Assembly (NCBI GenBank): GCA_033977485.1
Contig: CM066997.1
Span: 74,866,634-74,930,633 of the forward strand
Origin: Hydrangea macrophylla
Lineage: Eukaryota > Streptophyta > Magnoliopsida > Cornales > Hydrangeaceae
DNA length: 64,000 bases
Direction of reading: 5' to 3'
The notes beneath the pieces were generated by a model. That model was given only the letters and a program-made list of their open reading frames with translations, had not been told where the DNA came from and did not search any database. How positions within the stretch are numbered: the stretch's first letter is position 1; every line of letters starts with the position of its first letter. A program made the position numbers and the translations under genes. This document shows, in pieces, positions 11,204 to 22,441 of the stretch.

Positions 11204-11587
11204 ATCTAGTACCTTGCATGGGGTACTTTTCATCATCAAATCCTCCAAGACGTTGTCCACCCTAAATCCTATCAGTGTGGTCAAAATTGGTTGTCTACAA
11301 CGGGGAGAAGTACCGCGACGGCATTGGGCCATTGCCACGGCGGCAGTTGGCCAGTGCCGCAGAGGCACTGGGTGGCCAGACTCCATGTGTGTATATCTTG
11401 AGTTTTTGAGCTCCAAGTGCTCATTGTTGGCCATTTTGGGGTATTTTTGGAGCCAAAATCTGTTAAAATGCAGCTTGTGCACGCTCAGGTGAGTAATCTT
11501 TCTCCATGATTGGAATTTTGATTGGTGTTTTAGTTTTCTCTAATTTTAAAGAAGAAAGTTTGCTTTTCACTTCCATTTTCTTTGTAG
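11204..11587 (+). other. Upstream region and 5' UTR of the PMD gene, with GC-rich module
   Basis: 11310-11370 is GC-rich and matches the module found in the Tat LTRs (31430-31476, 43260-43316, 49045-49110), including the imperfect palindrome at 11353-11369. A plausible 5' UTR intron runs 11489-11587 (GTGAGT...TTTGTAG), four bases before the ATG. The 'ggttgtctaca' at 11290-11300 resembles a Tat LTR end, but no purine tract lies beside it on the minus strand, so I do not call a terminus here. Confidence 0.4.
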
Positions 11588-12798
11588 ATCCATGGCTTCA
11601 AGCTCGAGGAGGCTCTCCAAGAAGGCCAAGGAATGGGTGAGAGCCGAGAGTCAACCCCCAAAGTTGATTTTACGTGACCCTCAACGTCATCTTTCGGCCG
11701 CAGCTTTAGCTAGTCAGGTATGTGAAACTTTCGGCAATTATGCGCATTATGCTAGTTTAGTGAACTGTAGTGTGCGCCTAGAGGTCGTTGGGAGTTCATT
11801 TTTGTGCTTATTTATTAATTTTGTGAAGTCGAACTCCGGGTTGTGACTAGTGATTTTGTGCTCATTTTTGTTGTTTTTGATGTGTGTAGGTACCGGAGGT
11901 GGTCTTGAAAGGCCACGGTAGTCTTGCCCATGCTTTCTGCTGTACATCCAACTTTCACCTGCTGTTAAGAAAATGGTAGACGATGCCGTGTTTGGCAGCT
12001 TTGTCTGCCTAATTTCAAATAGTACTAATGACCTGACCTACTTCTATGCTCTTGCGGAGAGATGGTGGGATACAATAAATACTTTTCACCTACCGTTCGG
12101 TGAAATGACGATGACGCCCTTTAATTTTTCAATGATCACCGGCTTGAGAGTTTGTGGGAAGCGCCTGATCCTAGATTATTGCTACGAGATTGATCTTGAG
12201 GCCATTGAGATGCTGATTGGGGCTGTTCCCCCGAGTCTGGAGGGGCCTCGGTTCCCTTGCGGCTGGCTTTATCAGACTTATGGTAGGGGGGACACACTTT
12301 GATCGATTAGTAGCTACTACGGGTCTTTCTCCTGTATGTTCTCGGCTGTTCAATTTTTGCGACACGGAATGACCGGGTGAGCTTGCGGCTCCTTTCTTGC
12401 TTGGTGATTATTGACGAGATTCCTTCTTACGACTGTGGCGGTGCTGCCCTGGCCCACCTTTACAAGCATATGGGTGAGGTTTCCTATGGTAGAATTAAAT
12501 CCACTGGAGGATTCTAGCGAGCTTGGGAGGTATGACTCGTGAATTTTCCTTTTCTTTTGGTCCTTTCTTATTTCTGTTTTCTGAGTTTCACTTTTCTGTG
12601 CAGCTCTGGAGCTTCAAGTACCTGAAAATGTTGGTTCCTACCCCCGCCGATGAGTCGGGTGAAGATATGGATGGCATGGCTCTTGTGCCGTTGTTCCCTC
12701 GAGGCATGAGATGGAGAAGGGATGTTTTTGGGGTCAAGAGTAGGGCCCACCGGATCGTCCTTTTGAGAAATTTCTTATCCGAGTTAATGCTCCCTAGC

Positions 12799-12803
12799 AT
12801 AGA
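12799..12803. repeat. Target site duplication (left), copia
   Basis: ATAGA directly left of the 5' LTR, repeated at 21226-21230 directly right of the 3' LTR. Confidence 0.9.
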
Positions 12804-14412
12804 TGTTAGGGATATATACTAAAAGCCATGCTTTATGTAGTTGATTTATTATTCATTTAATAAAATCAGTTAATCCATTTTTTATGAGAATCTGTGTGGG
12901 CAATGTTTGTATTATATTATTTATTTAATATGTGTCTCTCATTCTATATAGTAGGTGGTTTGGTGTGTAGAGTTCGGCTTACACACGGAAGATCAGGCCA
13001 TCAGATATTATAGAATGTAAGATTTTGGTTTACAGTCTTAGATGGGATTGGACACACCAACGGTAGGACTGCAGCATGGTGTTGTAGTAGGTTTGTCTTG
13101 ACTGCGGGAAACGGTAGAGTTTCAACTCACCATGCTAGTACATTTTGTGTATTAAACAGGACCGACTTGGGGTAATTATCTTTATACTGACTTATAAGAT
13201 AATTAATACCTCATGGCTATTATGAGTGCTTATGCTCTAAATCCTAATTTAATTTATAGACATGTACATTTGATATTTATACTTTGATCCCTAAAAGGGT
13301 GAGATCCTTATATGGGTCAATATCTCATTGGATTGGGTGGCAATATTAATTGTATGGTGGATATTAATTAATGATGGAATCCATGTCTCAATTTTGGGAT
13401 TGATGATATCCCCTTGAGAAAGCTTATAAGTTTTGATTATGTCAAACCCTGCAGGTGGATTTTGTATCCGACATATCAGATAAGTTAAGCAGAGGATCTC
13501 AAGGAATTTTAAGAAATTAATTAAATATGATTGTCAGTAATTATATTTAATTAATGGATATCTGTAATCTTAACATGGGGAGATAATAAGCATTTAATAA
13601 CATGGAGCTCGAAATATTTTTTTGAGATAAGGGTAGGAGTGCAATTATAATTCTTTAGTGGTATGAATTATAATTTATGGAAATAGGAATCTGATTCAGT
13701 TCGAATTAGGGTTTCCTAATTCCATAAGGAAGCCTATTCCTTATTGACTTCTTATGGTCCCTATCGTAGCCTATATATATGCTGCCTTGGCTTTTCTCTC
13801 AGGTTGCATGATTTCATATTCTAAGCTTCCCTTGACCTCCTAGCTTTCTTCTAAAAGGGTTTCCACCAAACCCTAGTCTCTGTGAACATTCAAGAGACAT
13901 AGGAGTGTAGATCGCTAGCGTCGGACAACGCTCACTAAAAGAGCTTCGGACTGCTCGATACTGATCGAAAGTTGTTGAATATTTTACACAACGTTCCTGA
14001 CGTCGAGACGGAGCTGCTGTTAAAAATTCAAGTAAATCGGAGATCGTTTGATCCTCCTGACGAACACATCTTTGTCGGATCAATGTGATCAGGATTGAAT
14101 CATCACAGCAATCAAAGAGAGTGTTATAACTGGGAATAGAAAATAGAACGTAAAGAGGGAAGAGCAGAAAACTAAAAGGATTTTGAAAGAGCCCACACTC
14201 AGTTCGATATTCTGGCAGCAAAGGAATACGGTAGAAGATCGTGAGCTGTTATCGAGCCCGTGTTCTCGATTCGTCTACTACAACAATCCAATTTTGCAGT
14301 TCAAGGTAACCCTAGTTCCGCCCTTGTAGGGTTATTATAGATTTCATGAAATTTTTTGCAGTACCAACTTATATGCACTGTCAACGGATTCTGGGAATGC
14401 AGTTTCCTACCA
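12804..14412 (+). repeat. 5' LTR of copia element
   Basis: Starts TGTTAGGGATATA at 12804 and ends 'cctacca' at 14412; the 3' LTR has 'cctaaca', so one terminal base has changed. A TATA box CTATATATAT lies at 13771-13780. Identical architecture to 19619-21225. Minus-strand ORF 13814-14221 lies wholly in the LTR, recurs in the other LTR, and is a shadow. Confidence 0.92.
13771..13780 (+). promoter_or_regulatory. Copia LTR TATA box
   Basis: CTATATATATGC about 970 bp into the LTR; the same sequence is at 20583-20592 in the 3' LTR. Transcription would start about 25-35 bp downstream. Confidence 0.5.
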
Positions 14413-14413
14413 G

Positions 14414-14425
14414 TGGTATCAGAGC
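14414..14425 (+). promoter_or_regulatory. Copia primer binding site (tRNA-iMet)
   Basis: TGGTATCAGAGC one base after the 5' LTR, complementary to the initiator tRNA-Met 3' end. Confidence 0.9.
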
Positions 14426-15869
14426 AACGTTGATTCTGTGTATGGGTTGGACGCAACCATGTTGTCCAATAAAACAGATCTTATGCGTGTTTTGATGGAT
14501 GGATAGAACGTAGAGCTGTGCTAACCCTTGTTTTGCAGCGTTCTTATTCCACTATTATGGTCAATGATTTTGTGTGATTGGATCCCACGATGGTTTTATC
14601 CGTGGTTAATTTTGCTGTTTTAATATAGCATGTGAACTCCTTTATGGAGGCATAGGATTTGTGTGTATTGGATCCCACGCTTGATTGATGTGTGGTTGAT
14701 TTACTGCAAAGAAATAGCATGTGAACTCCTTTATGGAGGCATAGGGTTTGTGTAATATATCTCAAGTAAATCCGTGAAGACAGTTCGTGAAGATAGTTTA
14801 CAAGCAGTTTCAGAAAGCAATCTAGAGGCAATTTCTGGAGGCTATTTCAGAAAACAGTTCTAGAAGGCAGTTGCGTAGTTGCGGCATAGAGCTAATCGGG
14901 TTCTATGAAGATTTCTTCACAAGAGTTGCAGCTTGACCATAATAGTGGGATTCCTATTTTATTGTGGTTTCCTTATTTATGTGTGATTGAATGATTATTA
15001 TTGTTTCATGTTTAATGAATAAGACAACATGGATAATTGTTCCTAGACCTATTTCAGATGTCTAGCTGCATGTTTAATTTATATTAATTTAAAATGATGG
15101 ACAACTACATGTGTATTTAGAAATAAAAATAATTCCATAATTTGAAAACATAAGTACTTATTTTCTAAAATCATGAGAATAGAATAATTTTATTATCTAC
15201 ACATGTGGGTTTCACAAGTAAGGATGAATTAATCCTTGTCAAGTATTCCATTATTTTTTATTAATTAAATTAAGAATTTTTCTAAAAAATTATAACCCTC
15301 AAATTTTTTTAAAAATTCTAAGTGGGAGAGGGAATTTATCAAGTATAAATCCCATGGTCTCCATCACTGGTTTGTAGATGATATGATTAATTTTATGTGA
15401 TGGCTCTAGTGTCATCCTCCCCATCGGATGTAGTTGATCATGGAATCATCAGTACAAACTTCTTTAAAAGAATGTTTTGGGTGATTGTTGGTGTGGGTCA
15501 CCTCTCCATCAGAGGTGTTCCTCACAGAACTCTTGACCTAGAATTAAGTGATGGTATACACTTAGCTATAAATAATAATATCCTCTCCATCTGAGTCACT
15601 GTTATTATTTATAGGACCAAAACAAGTCAGCAGTTTAATTTTATTAGGCAAAGTACATTGCCTGGATAGTAAAATTAAAAGGCAATTGTCTATCTGAACA
15701 AATGATGGATAGTATATGGCTTCCCATCGAGTCATACTATTCGCGGTGTATCAGGTTGCTGGCGGATTCCTTTCAAATATGGTAGAGGGAACCAATATTT
15801 TCAACTCGAATCCATAGTAAATTTTGCCCAAACGTAATTATTTATGTTATGTGATTCTCAGGCTTTCAA
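14426..15869 (+). other. Copia leader with internal duplications
   Basis: 1.44 kb without a credible ORF. A block of about 85-115 bp is duplicated in tandem: 'ggatcccacg' at about 14580 and 14669, with 'agcatgtgaactcctttatg' at about 14628 and 14716. A second motif, 'cctctccatcagag' and variants, recurs at about 15417, 15499 and 15582 beside purine-poor spacers. Confidence 0.55.
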
Positions 15870-16739
15870 ATGGGTACTTTCAATCCACTTGCTGTTATAC
15901 TTAAAGAAAACAAACTTACTGGACCAAACTATATAGACTGGAAAAGGAATTTGGATATTGTGTTAACTGCTGAAGAGTACAAGTTTGTGCTTACTGAAGA
16001 ATGTCCTGAGCAACCTGGTGAGGGGGCAACCACTGAGGAAACCCAGGCTTATAAGAAATGGGTCAAGGCTGATGAGATGGCGCGGTGTTACATTTTGGCA
16101 TCCATGTCAAATGTTCTGCAACATCAGCATCAGTCAATGATCAGTGCCTATGACATGATGGAGAGCCTCCGAGAGATGTTCGGGGATCAAAGTCGTGCTA
16201 CTACGCAGGTTGCTATGAAAGACTTGATGAACACAACCATGGCTGAGGGGACGCCTGTAAGGGATCATGTTCTTAAGATGATATCTCTTCTTAATGAACT
16301 AGAGATCCTTGGAGCTGAAATTGATGGGGAAACCCAGGTCGATATCGTACTTCAGTCACTGCCAGAGTCTTTTAAGCAATTCCGCCTCAATTAAAACATG
16401 AATAAATTTAAATATACCTTGGCGGAGCTGCTTAAAGAACTTCAGCCAGCTGAGGGTCTCAACAAAAAGTCAGGGAGTGCTCTTGTATTTGAGAAAGGTT
16501 CTACTTCAAAGCCGAAAGGCAAGAAGAAAATGAAAAAGGCTCAAAAGAGGGCCGCGGGTCGTCCGCCAATCCAAAGGCCATGAGGACAACCGGGAAAGCC
16601 TAAAGGCAAATGTTTTGTTTGCAAGCAGCCAGGACACTGGAAGAAGCAATGTCCAGTTTATCTTGCCAGATAGAACAATCAAGGTAAATCTCATTTACTA
16701 GTTGTTGAATCGTGTTTAGCGGTCCGATCTACCGGTACC
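15870..16739 (+). pseudogene. Copia gag and zinc knuckle
   Basis: Gag forms the particle and binds element RNA. The ORF from ATG 15870 (174 codons) has the UBN2/retrotran-gag pattern: 'LTGPNYIDWKRNLDIVL' near residue 16, 'KWVKADEMARCYILASM' near 63, and a C-terminal 'VLQSLPESFKQF'. It is broken by a stop at 16392-16394, where the family normally continues 'N-Y-N-M', then continues in frame (16398-16583) with a Lys-rich linker. After another stop, the CCHC knuckle CFVCKQPGHWKKQC is at 16611-16652. A further stop follows near 16671. Stop placement suggests point decay. Identification is firm. Confidence 0.9.
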
Positions 16740-18197
16740 TGGTGTGTAGATACGGGAGCCACTGATCATGTATGCAATTCTTTGCAGGGGTTCCAGGGAA
16801 CCAGGCAGCTCAGTGATGGAGAGATTTATCTATATATGGGAAATGGTACGAGAGTTGCAGTAGGAGATCTACATCTTAGTTTTGGTAGAGATAGGAATTT
16901 AATATTAAGAAATTGCTTTTATGTACCTTCTATTAGAAGGAATTTAGTTTCAGTTTCTAGTTTAGTAAAGAATGGGTATTCAGTTCATTTTAATAAAGTA
17001 GCAGTTATTAAAGAAAATAAACGTTTTATTTGTTCTGGTCAATTGGTGGATGATCTTTATATTATAAATCCTATCTCTCCTATACTGCAACTTAATGAAT
17101 TGAATAACACAAATAGTTTGCCATTTAAGAGAAAAGAACCTTCGAGGATAAACCAAACGCATCTTTGGCACTTACGCCTTGGTCATATTAATTTGAAAAG
17201 GATTCAAAGACTGGTTCAAAATGGGCCATTAGGCTCATTGGAAGTGGAGGCACTTCCAGTTTGTGAATCCTGCTTGGAAGGTAAAATGACCAAGAGGCCA
17301 TTCTCGGCCAAGGGCTATAGAGCAAAAGAGCCGTTGGAACTGGTTCACTCTGATTTGTGTGGTCCTATGACTGTCCAAGCAAGAGGGGGATTTGAGTACT
17401 TTGTCACTTTCATCGATGATTGCTCAAGGTATGGGTACATTTATTTGATGCGGCGTAAGTCTGAATGCTTTGAGAAATTCAAAGACTTCAAGGCTGAAAC
17501 GGAGAAGCGTCTAGGTAAATGTATCAAGACACTACGATCTGATCGTGGTGGAGAGTACCTCTTGGGAGAGTTTAGGGAATACTTATTGGAGCAAGGGATT
17601 ACATCCCAATTGTCTGCACCCCGTATGCCTCAGCAGAACGGTGTGGCAGAAAGAAGGAACAGGACTCTTATGGACATGGTAAGATCTATGATGAGTTATT
17701 CGGATTTACCAATTTTTTTTTGGGGACACGCGTTAGAGACAGCCGCATACATTCTAAACTTGGTACCTTCTAAGTCAGTACCTACTACTCCCATGGAATT
17801 GTGGACTGGGCGAAAGCCTAGTCTGCGGCATGTTCGGATCTGGGGTAGTCCAGCACATGTGCTGAAAGGGAACGCAGAAAAGTTGGAATCAATAACAGAA
17901 GTATGTTTCTTTGTTGGGTATCCAAGAGGAACTAAAGGTGGTCTGTTTTATAGTCCTAAGGATCAGAAGATTATTGTTAGCACCAATGCCATATTCTTAG
18001 AAGAGGACTATGTTATGGACCACAAGCCCAGAAGCCGTATTGTTCTAGAGGAAATGAGAGGAAACACACCGACATATACTTTTTCGATACCAACGGTACA
18101 AGAAGAAACACCACAAGAAAGAGTTATCGATATTCCATTACCACGTCGTAGTGGGAGGATTATCGAAACTCGTGTAGATCCCGAACCAACCATTTAA
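16740..18197 (+). pseudogene. Copia protease and integrase
   Basis: The aspartic protease site CVDTGATDH is at 16743-16769, just upstream of the long ORF beginning 16782 (471 codons). Integrase follows: an HHCC zinc domain ('HLRLGHIN' and 'CESCLEGK', residues about 130-165), then the DDE core with 'FIDDCSRYG' (D near 213), 'LRSDRGGEY' (D near 252) and '[14 protein letters not shown]' (E near 288). All three catalytic acids are present. The C-terminal part has the copia '[12 protein letters not shown]' and 'PRRSGR' motifs. The frame is lost by a one-base shift near 18195; the reading continues in another frame to 18292. This separates integrase from RT. Confidence 0.92.
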
Positions 18198-19659
18198 CAC
18201 GCAGGTTCCTGAACCAGTACAACGTGTAGATAATGGTGTATTAGGTTCAGAATCTTCACAACGAAATATCAGTGATGCACAGACACGGGTTGTGCCTCGT
18301 CGTAGTGGGAGGGTTATTATTCGACCTGACCGGTATATGTTCTTGGGAGAGTCTTATGACTGGGTCCCTGATGAACAAGGTACCGACCCCTGTAACTACA
18401 ATGAAGCACTCCAAGATAAAGATGCAGATCTTTGGCAAAAGGCTATGAAGTCTGAAATGGAGTCCATGTACTCCAATCAAGTTTGGGATCTTGTAGAACC
18501 ACCCAATGAAATAAAACCCATTGGATGTAAGTGGATTTATAAGAAGAAGAGAGGAGCAGACGGTAAGGTGGAAACCTTTAAAGCAAGGCTTGTTGCGAAA
18601 GGGTTCACTCAAAAAGAAGGAATCGATTATGAGGAAACTTTTTCGTCGGTGGCAATGCTGAAGTCTATCCGGATTCTCTTATCCATTACTGCACATTTCG
18701 ATTATGAAATTTGGCAAATGGATGTCAAGACAGCATTTCTAAATGGGAATCTTGACGAGTGCATCTATATGATGCAACCAGACGGGTTCATTGCGAAGGG
18801 CCAAGAACACATGTTGTGCAAGCTTAATAAGTCCATTTATGGACTTAAGCAGGCATCTAGGTCTTGGAATATCCGCTTTGAACAAGCAATCAAGTCCTTT
18901 GGTTTTGATCAATGTGCGGATGAATCTTGTGTGTACAAGAAACATGATGGAAGAGTGGTGGTGTTCTTAGTACTATATGTGGATGATATCTTGCTAATCG
19001 GAAATGATGTGGGGGTATTATCTTCTGTAAGGGTATGGTTATCCAGTCAATTCGATATGAAGGACTTGGGAGAAGCCGGTCATATCCTAGGGATCAAGCT
19101 TATGTGAGATCGCAAGAATAGGATATTGGGCTTGTCACAAGGCACTTATATTGACAATATTCTTGCAAGGTTTAGCATGCAAGATTCCAAGAAGGGATTC
19201 CTTCCCTTCAGACACGGAATTACTCTATCTAAGGATCAGTGTCCTAAGACACCTGATGAGATAGAGAAGATGAAGGCAGCTCCTTATGCCTCGGCAGTAG
19301 GAAGCCTAATGTATGCTATGCTATGTACTAGACCTGACATCTGCTTTGCTGTTGGCATGGCTAGTAGATATCAATCTAATCCAGGGCAAGAACATTGGAC
19401 TGCGGTGAAAAATATTCTCAAGTACCTGAAAAGGACTCGAGACTATATGTTAGTTTACCAAGCAGACAGTCTTGTACCCATTGGGTACACAGATTCTGAT
19501 TTCATGTCAGATAGGGATTCCAGAAAGTCTACCTCAGGATATGTGTTTACCCTAGGAGGTAGAGCCATTAGTTGGAGTGAGGTGTGTCACTTCATGGCTT
19601 TGAGTCTAAGTGGGAGATTGTTAGGGATATATACTAAAAGCCATGCTTTATGTATTTGA
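18198..19659 (+). pseudogene. Copia reverse transcriptase and truncated RNase H
   Basis: RT (18292-19107, 271 codons) copies element RNA into DNA. 'WKWIYKKK'-like, 'FKARLVAKGF', 'QMDVKTAFLNG', 'KSIYGLKQASRSW' and the catalytic 'YVDDILLIG' (about residue 230) are intact. A stop (AGA/CGA to TGA type) at about 19105 separates it from the connection and RNase H part (19126-19659): 'GSLMYAMLCTRPDI', 'GYTDSDFMSD', 'STSGYVF'. RNase H is cut after 'GGRAISW' and fused to sequence that normally lies beyond pol ('HFMALSLSGR'). The block holding the conserved Glu and later Asp residues is deleted, so this copy could not encode active RNase H. Confidence 0.92.
19608..19618 (+). other. Copia polypurine tract
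   Basis: AAGTGGGAGAT directly before the 3' LTR, a common plant copia tract for plus-strand priming. Confidence 0.8.
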
Positions 19660-21225
19660 TTTATTATTCATTTAATAAAATCAGTTAATCCATTTTTTAT
19701 GAGAATCTGTGTGGGCAATGTTTGTATTATATTATTTATTTAATGTGTCTCTCATTCTATATAGTAGGTGGTTTGGTGTGTAGAGTTCGGCTTACACACG
19801 GAAGATCAGGCCATCAGATATTATAGAATGTAAGATTTTGGTTTACAGTCTTAGATGGGATTGGACACACCATCGGTAGGACTGCAGCATGGTGTTGTAG
19901 TAGGTTTGTCTTGACTGCGGGAAACGGAATAGTTTCAACTCACCATGCTGGTACATTTTGTGTATTAAACAGGACCGACTTGGGGTAATTATCTTTATAC
20001 TGACTTATAAGATAATTAATACCTCATGGCTATTATGAGTGCTTATGCTCTAAATCCTAATTTAATTTATAGACACGTACATTTGATATTTATACTTTGA
20101 TCCCTAAAAGGGTGAGATCCTTAAATGGGTCAATATCTCATTGGATTGGGTAGCAATATTAATTGTATGGTGGATATTAATTAATGATGGAATCCATGTC
20201 TCAATTTTGGGATTGATGATATCCCCTTCAGAAAGCTTATAAGTTTTGATTATGTCAAACCCTGCAGGTGGATTTTGTATCCGACATATCAGATAAGTTA
20301 AGCAGAGGATCTCAAGGAATTTTAAGAAATTAATTAAATATGATTGTCAGTAATTATATTTAATTAATGGATATCTGTAATCTTAACATGGGGAGATAAT
20401 AAGCATTTAATAACATGGAGCTCGAAATATTTTTTTGAGATAAGGGTAGGAGTGCAATTATAATTCTTTAGTGGTATGAATTATAATTTATGGAAATAGG
20501 AATCTGATTCAGTTCGAATTAGGGTTTCCTAATTCCATAAGGAAGCCTATTCTTTATTGACTTCTTATGGTCCCTATCGTAGCCTATATATATGCTGCCT
20601 TGGCTCTTCTCTCAGGTTGCATGATTTCATATTCTAAGCTTCCCTTGACCTCCTAGCTTTTTTCTAGAAGGGTTTCCACCAAACCCTAGTCTCTGTGAGC
20701 ATTCAAGAGACATAGGAGTGTAGATCGCTAGCGTCGGACAACGCTCACTAAAAGAGCTTCGGACTGCTCGATACTGATCGAAAGTTGTTGAATATTTTAC
20801 ACAACGTTCCTGACGTCGAGACGGAGCTGCTGTTAAAAATTCAAGTAAATTGGAGATCGTTTGATCCTCCTGACGAACAATTCTTTGTCGGATCAATGTG
20901 ATCAGGATTGAATCATCACAACAATCAAAGAGAGTGATATAACTGGGAATAGAAAATAGAACGTAAAGAGGGAAGAGCAGAAAACTAAAAGGATTTCGAA
21001 AGAGCCCACACTCAGTTCGATATTCTGACAGCAAAGGAATACGGTAGAAGATCGTGAGCTGTTATCGAGCCCGTGTTCTCGATTCGTCTACTATAGTAAT
21101 CCAATTTGGCAGTTCAAGGTAACCCTAGTTCCGCCCTTGTAGGGTTATTATAGATTTCATGAAATTTTTTGCAGTACCAACTTATACGCACTGTCAACGG
21201 ATTCTGGGAATGCAGTTTCCTAACA
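19619..21225 (+). repeat. 3' LTR of copia element
   Basis: 1607 bp, TGTTAGG...CCTAACA, about 98% like 12804-14412 by eye. Followed by the TSD ATAGA. Confidence 0.92.
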
Positions 21226-21230
21226 ATAGA
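21226..21230. repeat. Target site duplication (right), copia
   Basis: ATAGA, matching 12799-12803. Removing the element and one copy restores an open PMD exon (I-D-W-T-P-W across the junction). Confidence 0.9.
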
Positions 21231-22175
21231 TTGGACACCCTGGGAGCATGTTTCCTATGTTGCCCCACAGGAGATACAGGTGATGAGACCTCTTGGTTCT
21301 TGTCAACTTCTGATGGAGAGTACCGAGCATAGGCAGTGGTACCTTAGTGAGCGGGTATCTCGACAGGTGGTTGGTGGTCCAAGGTACAGCGTTCCTCATG
21401 CCCCTCCTGTGATGGATACTGATGACCTCTCTGGTGCTGCTTTGGTGGCAACTTTGGCTGGTATTGATGCCTGGGATCATTTTTGCTCTGAGACAGGATA
21501 TGAGACCTACCGTGGCCGCTTTCTAATGTCAAACTTTCCACTCCTAGATGTGAGTTTCTTTTACATTTTTATCTCTATTCATCACTTATGTTTTTGAACT
21601 TATCTTTTCCTAACTTGTCTTGTGCCTTCATCTTTGTGAGATGTATAGGAGACAGGCTCCTCCAGCTTCTGATCCTATCTCTCCTTGGGATTGGACCATT
21701 AATATTTTGGATGCCGATAGCTCTCCACAGGTCATGGAGGTGCCGCAAGTCACGTGCGGTTATCCCACCTTGCCAGCAGGTGTCCTCAACGTCCCTTGGA
21801 GTTATGCTAAGGAGGGTCATGCCTTGGCAGCTAGGTTAGGGTCTTTGGTCCTCATGCGGGACCATTGGGTATGTCTCTAATTTTGCGCTCCTTAAGGTTG
21901 CAAGGTTCTAACCCTATATTTTACCCTTGGTAGATGGACGATATGTGGCAGTTTGCCACTAGTTAAATGGCATCCTTGGTAAATTTCTGACTCGACTCTA
22001 TTTTTGTACTTTTGTTGCTTCTTGGCTGATTGTATTTATTTTTTGTGTGTAGTGTTGAGGAGGTGGTGCTGGCTCATCGAGAACCAGGCCAAGGTGCAGG
22101 GGTGGCGGGAGGAGGCCATCGCCAACGTACACTCTGGGTGGTCCGACAGAGGATGAAGAGGAGGAGGAGTGAGGC

Positions 22176-22441
22176 CTTCTAAGCGGGAACTTTATTTTAT
22201 CTCTATTTTATGTCTTCAATTGGGTTGTATAAGCGTATTCTGTGTGTAGGATGATGTGTAGGATGATACATTACCCTTTGACAGAGTATTATGATGTTTT
22301 ACCTTTTTAGGCTGGATATCTTCTGGTTTGAAGGCGCGGTTGTAAGCTTGTTTTAGTTGGTGATCGTGGGACGATATATGTGCATTGTGGTTTTATGATT
22401 GTTGATGTTACTACGATGAACAGCTTTGTGATAGTGAGTGT
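22176..22441 (+). other. Spacer between the PMD and DUF7745-like genes
   Basis: About 270 bp, T-rich, without an ORF. It ends in an acceptor-like 'ttttccttgcag' at about 22455, so it may include a 3' UTR of the PMD gene and a 5' intron of the next gene. Confidence 0.35.

Larger units (their letters stand above)
12804..21225 (+). mobile_element. Ty1/copia retrotransposon inside the PMD exon
   Basis: An 8422-bp unit with LTRs TGTTAGG...CCTAACA, an iMet-type PBS, gag, protease, integrase, RT and a truncated RNase H in copia order, a polypurine tract and a 5-bp TSD (ATAGA). The LTRs differ at about 25-30 sites in 1.6 kb by eye, about 98% identity, so the insertion is fairly young. Several stops, one frameshift and an RNase H deletion make this copy non-functional for its own proteins. 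Lineage is not assigned with confidence; the long LTR and gag style could fit Tork or Angela relatives. Confidence 0.93.
11588..22175 (+). pseudogene. Plant mobile domain (PMD) gene, decayed, split by a copia element
   Basis: PMD (aminotransferase-like) proteins occur as host MAIN/MAIL-type nuclear proteins and as passengers of transposable elements. Exon 1 is 11588-11717 (ATG 11592) and intron 11718-11889. Exon 2 carries the family core near 12060-12170 ('AERWWDTINTFHLPFGEM', 'MITGL'). It has a frameshift near 11945 and several stops after 12300. Intron 12530-12603. Exon 3 is 12604-12803, continued at 21231-21549 after subtracting the copia element and one TSD copy. Intron 21550-21640, exon 4 21641-21868, then short weak exons to a Trp-rich, basic C-terminus near 22050-22170. 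The rejoined exon 3 is 173 whole codons. It lies antisense to the Tat pol on its right, so I infer a retrotransposon extra ORF rather than a host gene. A decayed host PMD gene remains possible. Confidence 0.65.

Noticed and set aside
11280..11300. 'ggttgtctaca' as the terminus of a Tat LTR
   Set aside because: Resembles the LTR end, but no purine tract or PBS lies beside it, and the following GC-rich module matches the inside of an LTR, not flank.
13814..14221. 135-codon minus-strand ORF, repeated at 20627-21034
   Set aside because: Lies inside both copia LTRs on the antisense strand; no domain.
14414..14425. tRNA-like match (TGGTATCAGAGC)
   Set aside because: Only the 12 bases complementary to a tRNA 3' end are present, next to an LTR: a primer site, not a tRNA gene. 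The same holds at 8773-8784.
11588..22175. A functional host MAIN/MAIL-type gene
   Set aside because: Frameshift near 11945, several stops after 12300, copia insertion, and position beside antisense Tat pol with a DUF7745-like ORF. A TE-borne pseudogene fits better, though a decayed host gene is not excluded.
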